This document shows, one piece after another, positions 41,090 to 49,851 of a stretch of DNA of 64,000 bases. Source of the stretch: Cyclobacteriaceae bacterium. Its GTDB lineage: Bacteria > Bacteroidota > Bacteroidia > Cytophagales > Cyclobacteriaceae. The translations under genes were made by a program, and so were the position numbers. The notes under the pieces are model-generated. The model was not told the DNA's origin. It was given only the letters and a program-made list of their open reading frames with translations, and searched no databases. Within the stretch, counting starts at the first letter, position 1. Each line of letters begins with the position of its first letter. Where the stretch lies: NCBI GenBank assembly GCA_027533395.1, contig JAPZUF010000010.1:1-64000 (forward strand). The letters are read 5' to 3'.

Positions 41090-43424
41090 CTTCAATTTTG
41101 AATATCGCCTAGTTGATGTAAAAGTTGATGGAGCTGGCAATGATGGGAAATTGCATAACAAAGCTTTTTATACTGCTTTGAATCACCTTGCTTATTCAAC
41201 CAAGGGAGTTGTGGCAACGGCCTATCATGACAACAAGAGATTTGTTGCCGTAAAATCAGATGCGGTTCTAAAAACTGAAACAATTACGGGCACTCCCCTA
41301 AATATCATTCTTACTCCATTGGATGGAGTATTTCAATTAAATGCAAAATCAGCTAACGATCAAAACCTTGACCTGGCAGTAAAGTTTCTGGACAGCGCCA
41401 TTAATTGGCAACTTAACAAGAACCGGAATCTATGGGATGCCGGAATTAACACCTTTATGAAGAAGGTGCCTCTTCCGATTTCAAATGAAATGGAAACGGA
41501 TATTTATCAAGGATTCAAATTTAGAATTGTTGCTGAAAATAAGGACAATATTTTCATTTGCTTGGATCTAACATATCGATATACGGATAAGAAGACGCTT
41601 TCTGAATTATTGAGATCCGTACCAAAAGAAAGGCACAACGATTTGGTGTCTAATAAGAACTTCCTGTATTTAAATGGCGATGACTGGTACACTGTTAAAG
41701 GCAAATCAGTAGGAGGCCCAATATGTGACCATATCATGTCGATTAATCAGAAAGATATTTCTGTGTACGATTATATTCTTAACGATGGAAAATATGCAAG
41801 CGCAAAATTCAGGGCACCGCTACATAAAACTTCCGAAACTCTTTTTTATTCGTATGCATCAAATTCAGCCAGCACTTTTGCCAGCGCTGCTTGTCTAGCA
41901 AAGAGGATACGATCTGCCGAAGATGAATTACATAAGCATTCGATCAATGACCCTAACAAAAGGTTCTATAAAGCTGAGATGTTTATTTCAAAATATTTCC
42001 AAGGATTGAAATTTAATGGAATACCTCTTCAGATAAGCATAAAGCCTTATAAGAAAGAATGTAAGACATTTGCGTTACCCGGATTGAAATTTGGAAAAGA
42101 CGCGGTATTAAAGCCGTACGAGGGTAATGTAAAATATGGCAAGCCGGTAGATTTTTTTCCCAAGCGAAGAAGAGAATTTGTGTTCAAAAATGGAATACTA
42201 TCAGAAAGTCCTTTCCCTAGCCCATACCTATTTGTTCCGGAAAACATGCCATTGTCTTTCGGCAAGGCATTAAAATATTACTTTGATAAGGGGATGAAAA
42301 GAATTGCTCCGCACTTCACAGGGTTTGTTATTCATCAATATTCCATAAAAAGTGCGCCATTTGCCCATAAAGTTTTTTCTGATCTAAAGAAATACATTGA
42401 GCAAAATCGCCTAGCTGGAGGAAGTGCTATTTTTGTATTACCTGAGAGTAATGGTGATGATGGTGGTTTTGTGCGGTCCCTTCATAAAATTATTAAGAAA
42501 GAATTATTCGATACTGTCAAGATAAAATGCGTCAGTGTAAATAGTTTAAAGCGCTATCTAAAATTGGGAGTTAATGAGAAATATCCGCTCTCCTACTCAA
42601 TCCCAGATCATCTTGTTCAAAACTTTATTTCTTACCAAACAAATACGCTTTTCGAATTTTTAATCATTAATAAAAAGTGGCCTTTTGCATTAGCTGATAA
42701 TCTGAATCATGATCTCTATATTGGAATTGATGCGCATGAATTTTACGCGGGTTTTTGTTTCTTCTTTGGGAATGGAGAAAAGATTGTTTTTGATGTCGAC
42801 AAGGTTTCTAAGGGAACAGGAACCTTTCGAAATGAAAAAATTAATTACAAGATAATTGCAGATAAAATCTACTCTGTACTTGCTAGACATCTTTCTATTT
42901 CAGATGAAAAACCAAAGAGCATAGTTATTTTGAGGGATGGAGTTAGCTATGGTGAAGAAGAAAAAGCACTTTTAGATGCTACCCGAAGATTAACTGAAGA
43001 AAATTTGTTAGATAAAGACTCTTTAAAATTGGGAGTTGTTGATGTAGCAAAATCAACCTCAATACCGGTTAGAGCCGCAGCATTCAATGGTGACTATCGA
43101 GCTTTAGAAAATCCTGATTGTGGTACATATTTTATATTGAATGGCAAGGACGCGTTTATCTTTAACACGGGTAGACCTTATAGCGTTCCAGGGTCTTCTA
43201 AACCAATACATGTCTCTCTTACTTGGGGATCAATTGATTTTGAAAAAGCAATCGAAGACGTTTTTCGTTTAACACAGATCACTTTTTCATCTCCGGATAG
43301 ACCAACATCACTTCCTCTGCCATTAAAATTGATCGACACATTGATTCGAGACGTTGCGCATGAGTATGATTTTGCCTTTACACAAGAGAAGGAAATTCGT
43401 TCAACTCATCTCACTTTAAACTAA
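41043..43424 (+). CDS. Long prokaryotic Argonaute with intact DEDD catalytic tetrad
   Basis: 793 residues, length of long pAgos (N, PAZ, MID, PIWI). The PIWI core is clear: IGIDAHEFYAGF (Asp563), TFRNEK (Glu598), ILRDGVSYGEEE (Asp632), and LPLKLIDTLIRD (Asp765, aligned with the YYAH/D position). Spacings 35, 34 and 133 are close to TtAgo (34, 34, 114), so it should be a guide-directed nuclease. The MID region precedes it (GGSAIFVLPES; FISYQTNTLFEFLIINKKWP). The gene overlaps the Cas4-like nuclease by 47 bases and is followed after 6 bases by a helical protein and a metalloprotease-like gene. PAZ is hard to judge by eye. Role: probable DNA- or RNA-guided defence against invading DNA. Confidence 0.9.
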   Translation: MKANIINWFRLNNWLDFNFEYRLVDVKVDGAGNDGKLHNKAFYTALNHLAYSTKGVVATAYHDNKRFVAVKSDAVLKTETITGTPLNIILTPLDGVFQLNAKSANDQNLDLAVKFLDSAINWQLNKNRNLWDAGINTFMKKVPLPISNEMETDIYQGFKFRIVAENKDNIFICLDLTYRYTDKKTLSELLRSVPKERHNDLVSNKNFLYLNGDDWYTVKGKSVGGPICDHIMSINQKDISVYDYILNDGKYASAKFRAPLHKTSETLFYSYASNSASTFASAACLAKRIRSAEDELHKHSINDPNKRFYKAEMFISKYFQGLKFNGIPLQISIKPYKKECKTFALPGLKFGKDAVLKPYEGNVKYGKPVDFFPKRRREFVFKNGILSESPFPSPYLFVPENMPLSFGKALKYYFDKGMKRIAPHFTGFVIHQYSIKSAPFAHKVFSDLKKYIEQNRLAGGSAIFVLPESNGDDGGFVRSLHKIIKKELFDTVKIKCVSVNSLKRYLKLGVNEKYPLSYSIPDHLVQNFISYQTNTLFEFLIINKKWPFALADNLNHDLYIGIDAHEFYAGFCFFFGNGEKIVFDVDKVSKGTGTFRNEKINYKIIADKIYSVLARHLSISDEKPKSIVILRDGVSYGEEEKALLDATRRLTEENLLDKDSLKLGVVDVAKSTSIPVRAAAFNGDYRALENPDCGTYFILNGKDAFIFNTGRPYSVPGSSKPIHVSLTWGSIDFEKAIEDVFRLTQITFSSPDRPTSLPLPLKLIDTLIRDVAHEYDFAFTQEKEIRSTHLTLN

Positions 43425-43430
43425 TGGATT

Positions 43431-43874
43431 ATGAGTGATTTCAGTTCTCTATATAAGAAGTATAATTCAGTATCAAATCTTACAAATGATTTAAATAATT
43501 CAGTCATTACGTTAAAGCGCAAAGGAGTTGCTTCGATCAAGGAATACAATGATAAGCATCCAAAGCTTGCGGTGACCGTAGACGAAATTTCAAAAGCAAA
43601 TCGACTGCTTCTTGAGATCATTTCAATCCTTGTGAGCTTCTACAATAAACAGGATACTAAAAGTGAGCTCTACGAATTGATGGATAACTCAATGTTTAAA
43701 AATCAAATTCTGAACAATGTTGTGTTTAAGGACGAAATTTTAAGAATATTTGAGAAGCTTAAATCTGAGAAAGAATTAAATCCTAAAGACTTATCAAACA
43801 TAGATAAGTTCATTTCTATCCTTGATAACGAAGCGGCAGTGCTTTTTAGAAAACTACGAACAAGTCGAGGATGA
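43431..43874 (+). CDS. Helical protein between Argonaute and protease genes
   Basis: 147 residues, almost entirely helical: SVSNLTNDLNNSVITLKRKG, DEISKANRLLLEIISILVSF, EILRIFEKLKSEKELNPKDL, IDKFISILDNEAAVLFRKLR. No Cys/His motif, TM or signal peptide. It starts 6 bases after the Argonaute stop and overlaps the next gene by 4 bases. It may be the adaptor or inhibitor linking the nuclease and the protease. No family recognised. Confidence 0.75.
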   Translation: MSDFSSLYKKYNSVSNLTNDLNNSVITLKRKGVASIKEYNDKHPKLAVTVDEISKANRLLLEIISILVSFYNKQDTKSELYELMDNSMFKNQILNNVVFKDEILRIFEKLKSEKELNPKDLSNIDKFISILDNEAAVLFRKLRTSRG

Positions 43875-45010
43875 ATAGTTTCATAAAGGCGCTATATGCG
43901 GATTTATTGCACAGAATTGATGTAGTTGTAGCGGACATTAAAGGATTAACGCATCATCAGGATATTAAAGATAGATTCATTGATGACACTCTGAACCACT
44001 TTTCTATTATTCGAGCAGAATTACAGAACGCACTAGACACAGGAATACTTGAAATTGAAGCCTTTGCCGGGAACAATATCTTTAGATTTAACCGTGTACA
44101 TCGAGAATTTAAGGCAATTCACTCGTATAGATACCTAGCAATAAAAAATTACAAAGATCCAGAAATTTTCTTCTACCAGTTAATAACTCAAATTTACAAG
44201 GAACACCGAATTAATGCTTTACCGCCTATTGTATCAACCATTAGTAACCATGACTATTATTATTGGGCAGTTCCATATTTTGAAATAATTGCCCTTCCTT
44301 CAGGAGAGGAGCACAGCCTATTAAATTTGCCTGATATGTATCATGAAATCGGACACCTTCTTCACTCAATGTTTGGAGGGAAAAGCTGTGAACTTTCGGC
44401 AATTACTATCGATAAACATTTTGCACGGGAGATTGTAAGAGTGATTGATGAGGGAACTGCTTCTCATTTTCAAGCTATACTTGAGGAGGCAAAATATCTT
44501 TGGGATGTTTCCTGGTTAGAAGAATTTACATGCGACTTAGTTGGAACGTACATGACTGGAGCAGCTTATGCGTGGACAAATTTGAAGTTGTTATCAACAG
44601 GACATGGCTCAACTAAAATATTTGAACATTCAATTTCTCATCCAGCAGACGAAGCACGAATGAGAATAATTATTTTAATGTTAGATAAGCTCGGATTAAG
44701 TGACGATAAGAATAAGGTCGAGGCAGCTTGGAGAGTTTTTTTAAAGGATACCGAGGTCTTTAGACCAAGCAACTACCAGCTACTTTATCCGCAAAAATTG
44801 CTTCAGCAGATTGTTGATGAGTTCTACGTTTTTTATCAAAACGCAGATCTAGCCTCACATCCAGAGCTTGTCAAAAAAGGAACAAACTCAATATCAATTC
44901 TCTTGAATGATGCTTGGATAATGGCGCAAACAGATGCTGCCAAGTATTATGCATACGAAATAAATTCTATAAATGGCTTAAGAGTACAATTTGGTTTGTC
45001 TAAAATTTAG
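43871..45010 (+). CDS. Gluzincin-type metalloprotease-like protein in the Argonaute operon
   Basis: 379 residues. A zinc-metalloprotease motif HEIGH (His158, Glu159, His162) lies in DMYHEIGHLLHSMFGG, and 56 residues later EEFTCDLVGTYMTG gives Glu218-x-x-x-Asp222, the gluzincin third-ligand pattern. A conserved-looking SISHPADEARMRIIILML follows, as in several M48-like and other gluzincin families (HP...R). There is no signal peptide or TM segment, so it is predicted cytosolic, unlike typical M48 enzymes. The first 130 residues are helical. It overlaps the preceding gene by 4 bases and is last in the operon; 140 bases of noncoding DNA follow. A protease effector coupled to Argonaute would fit a suicide or toxin-activation mechanism; this is inference. 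Confidence 0.8.
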   Translation: MNSFIKALYADLLHRIDVVVADIKGLTHHQDIKDRFIDDTLNHFSIIRAELQNALDTGILEIEAFAGNNIFRFNRVHREFKAIHSYRYLAIKNYKDPEIFFYQLITQIYKEHRINALPPIVSTISNHDYYYWAVPYFEIIALPSGEEHSLLNLPDMYHEIGHLLHSMFGGKSCELSAITIDKHFAREIVRVIDEGTASHFQAILEEAKYLWDVSWLEEFTCDLVGTYMTGAAYAWTNLKLLSTGHGSTKIFEHSISHPADEARMRIIILMLDKLGLSDDKNKVEAAWRVFLKDTEVFRPSNYQLLYPQKLLQQIVDEFYVFYQNADLASHPELVKKGTNSISILLNDAWIMAQTDAAKYYAYEINSINGLRVQFGLSKI

Positions 45011-45153
45011 AGTTGGTAAATCACAGACTCTACCTCAAAATATCATGTAATGATTTATTTCTTATAAAATCATAGAATATCATTTACATTCCTTCACAGT
45101 AATTAACCTACTAATTTAAAAGCTAGTATGTTAGAGCCTTCTTAGAGAAGGTG

Positions 45154-48100
45154 ATGAATATTAAGAACTCGAATAAATCGAAGTTTATTGAGAAGGTTCG
45201 AAACGAGCTGAACGATCGGATCAAGCACAATAGAAAATCTATTGAGCGCATTGCTACATCTTACGGAATCACTGATAAATCTGAGGTAAAAGAATATACC
45301 GAGCTTGCTATTGTTTTAAAAGCAAGAAGCATTGCTCTATCATCTCTAACATTAGAATCAAAGTATGCCGCGATAGTTGATTTGTATAAAAGTCAAGTCA
45401 ACATTTCGCATCGCAATAGTCAAAGTATTTTACTTCAACAATATAGTACGCCTGCACCTATTTCTTTTCTTGCTGGCATTTTCGTTAATGCTGAATCCAA
45501 CATTTCTGTTTTTGAACCGTCTGCTGGTAATGGTCTTCTCACCATTGCAGCTCATCCATCAAGAGTTATCGTAAATGAAATTGATGCATTGAGAAGATCT
45601 AATTTACACGATCAAGGTTTTAAGCAAGTGTTATCTCAAGATGCTACACTTCCTTTTATTGGGTTTGAAAAAAAGTTTGATGCCGTCATCACCAATCCTC
45701 CTTTCGGTATTTTAACTAAAGCTATTTCATATGATACTTTTCAAATCGAAGTGCTCGATCATTTAATGGCTCTTCGTGCCTTGGATTGTATGAAAGATGA
45801 TGGCAAGGCTGCTTTTATCATTGGTGGTCATACGCGATATGATAAGAAAGGCAGAATACAAAAAGGTAAAAACAGATTCTTCTTCAATCATCTTTTTAGC
45901 AGGTATCATGTGCTCGATATAATTCCCATCAACGGAAAAAAACTCTACTCTCGCCAAGGTACATCCTTTAACACGCGGCTTATTCTAATTGATGGAAGAA
46001 AAGAAAGACCATTTGGTTCAGCACTATTAAAAGACACTATAAGAGATAAAGTAGTTGACTCTTTTGAAGAATTGTTTGATCGTGTTATGCAAGTAACAAC
46101 ACCAAGAAAAAATCTTTCTCAACAAGCCAATACAGAAATTAAAATGAACACCAATAAAATTGAATTAGAGGCACAAGCTCTTGCATTAGAACTTGAGCTC
46201 ATGAGTTTAGATGAACTTGGAATGCCTTACACGCCTGCTTCCAGTAGTTGCTTTGTACTCAACACAGTCGTGCCGGATTCAATGGGCTATGAAACTCACG
46301 AAGCATTACAACGCATTAAAGAAGCAGTTGGAGGTGATATAGATGAATATGTACGAATCAAACTTAACTACCTAAGTAAAGTAGAGTTGTGTAAGGCACT
46401 TTCCGCAGAACAAATTGATGCCGTTGCGATGGCTGTTTACAACATTGAGGAGAGAGGAGTTGGAATGATTATCGGAGATCAAACAGGAATTGGTAAAGGT
46501 CGCATCGCTGCCTCCATTATTCGCTATGCCGTGGAGCAAGGAAATCAACCGATCTTCATTACAGAGAAGGCAAACTTGTTCTCAGATATTTATCGTGATT
46601 TAGTTGCCATTGGTTCTGCACACTTAGTACCCTTCATTGTAAACGGTCGCGAAAGTAAAACCGATATCAAAAATGAAGATGGTGAAATTATTTACCAGGC
46701 ATTACCAGCCGCAGATCAAAACAGAATCTTTGAAAGCAAAAGCATTCCTAAAAATTTTCATTTTGTTGTAGCAACCTACTCACAGTTTAATTCACCAGAG
46801 AAGAAACCAACTAAACCTATTTTTCTCAATGCAATTTCTGCTGACAATATTGTCATCATGGATGAAGCGCATAATTCGTCTGGCTCTGGCAATACCGGAA
46901 ATTTTATGCAGTCAGCTTTATCGCGAACAAAAGGAGTTGTCTTTCTCTCAGCCACATTTGCTAAGCGTCCTGATAACATGCCGATCTATGCGATGAAAAC
47001 TTCAATCAGAGATGCTAGTATGTCACGAGAAGCATTGATCGAAGCCATTACGAAAGGGGGTGTTGCCCTCCAGGAAATTCTTGCTAGTCAACTTGTTGCC
47101 GAAGGACAAATGATTCGGAGAGAACGATCTTTCGAAGGCGTTGAAGTGAACTACATCACGCTGGAAGAAAAAGAGCAAGAGCATAAAGCGATTGCTGATA
47201 ACATTACTTCTATTATTCGTGACATCATCAAGTTTCAAACCACTTACATTGATGAAATGGTAGAAGAGCTTGATGATTTAGCTGTTGCTGAAGGTAAACA
47301 AGTTGAACTTCGTGAAGGTACATCTCAGGCTGGGGTTGATAACTTGCCATACTTTTCTAAAGTTTTCAATGTTATCAATCAGATGCTCTTCAGCATAAAG
47401 GCAGAAGCAGTAGCTGAACGAGCCATTGCACGACTTAAAGAAGGAAAAAAGCCAGTCATTGCTTTTGCAAGCACAATGGGCAGCTTCATCGAACAAATAG
47501 AAAATGAATCAGGGCTTCCAGTAACTGATGGAGACATCATTCATGCTGATTTTTCTGTTGTGCTACAAAAAGGACTTGATGGCATTTTACGCTATACGGA
47601 AACAGATACCGATGGACAAAAAGTATATAAGAAGTTTGATATATCAGAGTTCACACTTGAAGCCCAGGCTGAATACAATCGCATAAGCGATCGGATTAAA
47701 GAAGCATCTACTGGTATAACTATTTCGCCTATTGATGTTATCACTAAAAAAATAACGGATGCAGGTTATAAAGTAGCGGAAGTAACAGGAAGAAAATTTG
47801 AACTTCAAGTAAACACCAAAACAAGTAAAGCTTTGGTGATGACTCGCAAGAGAATCAACACAAACGATGCTTTCAGGCAGTTTAATAACAACGAAATTGA
47901 TGTATTACTAATCAACCAATCGGGTAGTACTGGTGCATCCGCTCACGCAATCATTACACCAAAAGTTTCCAAAGAAGAAGTCAAGCAAAGAGTGATGATT
48001 GTTCTGCAAGCTGAACTCGACATCAACACGGAAGTTCAAAAGCGAGGTCGCATCAACCGCACAGGTCAGATTTATAAACCCATTTACGATTATGTAAACT

Positions 48101-49851
48101 CTGCAATTCCAGCTGAGAAGCGTTTGATGATGATGCTTCAAAAGAAATTAAAATCTTTAGATGCGAACACTACCTCGAATCAAAAGTCATCTACGAAAAT
48201 TCTCGATGTGCCAGATTTTCTCAATAAGTACGGAGATAAAATCGTAGCTGAATATTTGAAAGAGAATCCAGAAGTGAACATGCTTTTAGATGATCCACTG
48301 GGACTAGCTACACGCGATATTGAAGGAGTAGAATTAGAAGATGCAGCCCATCGTGTTTCTGGGCGTGTTGCAGTATTGTCTACTGCTATGCAACTTGAAT
48401 TCTATAATGAAATATCAAATCGCTACAACGAATATGTAGAATACCTCAAGCAAATAGGTGAGTATGACCTTGAAGTAGAAGCAATGGATCTGCAAGCTGA
48501 AACGAAAGAAGTTAAAACTGTAATCGTTGGTAAAGGTGGCGGTAGTGAATTTGGCGATGACAGTATTTTAGAGACAGTTATGGCCAATGTTTTAAAGAAG
48601 CCTTTTACTACACAAGAGCTTAACAACCTTCTTGCGGAAGCCCTTCAAGGAAAAGATGCTAAAGTTTTACAAAAGGAAATCAAATTGGAATATGAGAGTT
48701 ATATAGAAGAAGAACTCAAAAAAGATTTAGCACAAAATATTCTCCATTATGAAACGCTTATTCAAAATGTACCGGAAGAAAAGAAAATTCAAAAGCTAAG
48801 TGAAAAAGGAAATGTAGCTGAAGCTCAAGAAGCGATTAAGCAGAGAACACAGGAACTCAAAAAAGCGATGCATGATGCTGAAGAAAAAATGAAAAAATCT
48901 TTTAGCAACCGAAGGCAATACCTTGATACAATCTTCACAGCTTTTTACATAGGAAGAAATTTAAACTATCCTGCAAGCAGTTATAGTGCTGGACAAGAAC
49001 TTATTCCAGCTGTTTTTTTAGGACATATCATCGACAAGAAAAAAAGCAATCCTTATGCGCCTAGTGCAATTCGTTTACGCTTTGCCCTGGCTAGTAGTAA
49101 CAAATACATCGCCATTCCTGCGAGTTATTCTCAAGACATAAGAGCCATAATCGGTGCAAGTGTTGGTCTTCCTCATTTGGAAAAGGAATCTTTACTGGTT
49201 AAGTGGGAATCATCCATCAAAGAAAGTACTGTCGGTCGTAAGATCAGACATGTCATTACTGGAAATGTTTTGCAAGCTTTTAGTTCTTATAAAGGAAAAC
49301 TTGTTAGCTATACGACTCTTGATGGCGGAATCAAAAAAGGAATTCTGATGCCGGAGTATTGGGAGCCGGCCAAGGAAGTACAGAACAAAACGGTTGTTCC
49401 TATTTCAAGAGCATTAAAAGTTATTCGCTCACTAACAACAGGTGCAAGTATCACAACTAAAAATGGCATTTCATTCTTTAAGCAAGCAGGTAGATTTAAA
49501 ATCGTTGTGTCTGCGTCAAGAGCAAAAGGTGGTGATACCTTTCTTGATCCTGATCTGCTTGAATTAGTAGATAACAACAACTTTGAAAAAGTCTCTGATA
49601 GAATGACTGCCACCGTGCAGGAAAATTTGATGGATGATTTTATTGGGGTTATCCAAGAAAAATTTAACGATAGCATTTCACTTACTCCCACTCAATACGA
49701 TTTGATTAAGAATGATTTACCCATCAAAGAAATAAGAAACAGGCCAGTCGTAGTGATGCTCCCGAAACAATCGGCTTCAGAAATGCAGCAACTAGAGCTT
49801 GAAGCAATGGCACTCGAAATAGAACTTGAACTTTTAAATTTTGCAGCGTAA
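45154..49851 (+). CDS. Giant N6-adenine methylase + strawberry-notch-type helicase
   Basis: 1565 residues from the ATG at 45154; a GTG directly before it is the alternative start. Residues about 70-300: N6-adenine MTase (VFEPSAGNGLLTIAAHPSRV; TNPPFGILTKA, NPPF at residue 181). Residues about 410-1000: SF2 helicase with Walker A GDQTGIGKGR near 441, DEAH near 570 (MDEAHNSSGSG), and the motif VI-like QKRGRINRTGQ near 962, the strawberry-notch (Sbno) C-terminal helicase type. The remainder (1000-1565) is helical then beta-rich. Proteins of this architecture occur in phages and integrative elements where they replicate or protect element DNA. The stop TAATG overlaps the next start. Confidence 0.9.
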   Translation: MNIKNSNKSKFIEKVRNELNDRIKHNRKSIERIATSYGITDKSEVKEYTELAIVLKARSIALSSLTLESKYAAIVDLYKSQVNISHRNSQSILLQQYSTPAPISFLAGIFVNAESNISVFEPSAGNGLLTIAAHPSRVIVNEIDALRRSNLHDQGFKQVLSQDATLPFIGFEKKFDAVITNPPFGILTKAISYDTFQIEVLDHLMALRALDCMKDDGKAAFIIGGHTRYDKKGRIQKGKNRFFFNHLFSRYHVLDIIPINGKKLYSRQGTSFNTRLILIDGRKERPFGSALLKDTIRDKVVDSFEELFDRVMQVTTPRKNLSQQANTEIKMNTNKIELEAQALALELELMSLDELGMPYTPASSSCFVLNTVVPDSMGYETHEALQRIKEAVGGDIDEYVRIKLNYLSKVELCKALSAEQIDAVAMAVYNIEERGVGMIIGDQTGIGKGRIAASIIRYAVEQGNQPIFITEKANLFSDIYRDLVAIGSAHLVPFIVNGRESKTDIKNEDGEIIYQALPAADQNRIFESKSIPKNFHFVVATYSQFNSPEKKPTKPIFLNAISADNIVIMDEAHNSSGSGNTGNFMQSALSRTKGVVFLSATFAKRPDNMPIYAMKTSIRDASMSREALIEAITKGGVALQEILASQLVAEGQMIRRERSFEGVEVNYITLEEKEQEHKAIADNITSIIRDIIKFQTTYIDEMVEELDDLAVAEGKQVELREGTSQAGVDNLPYFSKVFNVINQMLFSIKAEAVAERAIARLKEGKKPVIAFASTMGSFIEQIENESGLPVTDGDIIHADFSVVLQKGLDGILRYTETDTDGQKVYKKFDISEFTLEAQAEYNRISDRIKEASTGITISPIDVITKKITDAGYKVAEVTGRKFELQVNTKTSKALVMTRKRINTNDAFRQFNNNEIDVLLINQSGSTGASAHAIITPKVSKEEVKQRVMIVLQAELDINTEVQKRGRINRTGQIYKPIYDYVNSAIPAEKRLMMMLQKKLKSLDANTTSNQKSSTKILDVPDFLNKYGDKIVAEYLKENPEVNMLLDDPLGLATRDIEGVELEDAAHRVSGRVAVLSTAMQLEFYNEISNRYNEYVEYLKQIGEYDLEVEAMDLQAETKEVKTVIVGKGGGSEFGDDSILETVMANVLKKPFTTQELNNLLAEALQGKDAKVLQKEIKLEYESYIEEELKKDLAQNILHYETLIQNVPEEKKIQKLSEKGNVAEAQEAIKQRTQELKKAMHDAEEKMKKSFSNRRQYLDTIFTAFYIGRNLNYPASSYSAGQELIPAVFLGHIIDKKKSNPYAPSAIRLRFALASSNKYIAIPASYSQDIRAIIGASVGLPHLEKESLLVKWESSIKESTVGRKIRHVITGNVLQAFSSYKGKLVSYTTLDGGIKKGILMPEYWEPAKEVQNKTVVPISRALKVIRSLTTGASITTKNGISFFKQAGRFKIVVSASRAKGGDTFLDPDLLELVDNNNFEKVSDRMTATVQENLMDDFIGVIQEKFNDSISLTPTQYDLIKNDLPIKEIRNRPVVVMLPKQSASEMQQLELEAMALEIELELLNFAA

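Noticed and set aside
43431-43874. Antitoxin of a toxin-antitoxin pair with the 379-aa protein
   Set aside because: Possible by gene order, but there is no recognised antitoxin fold or DNA-binding motif, so I only call it a helical protein.
49308-49691. Minus-strand 127-codon frame inside the helicase gene
   Set aside because: Antisense to the large methylase/helicase with intact motifs; no independent support.
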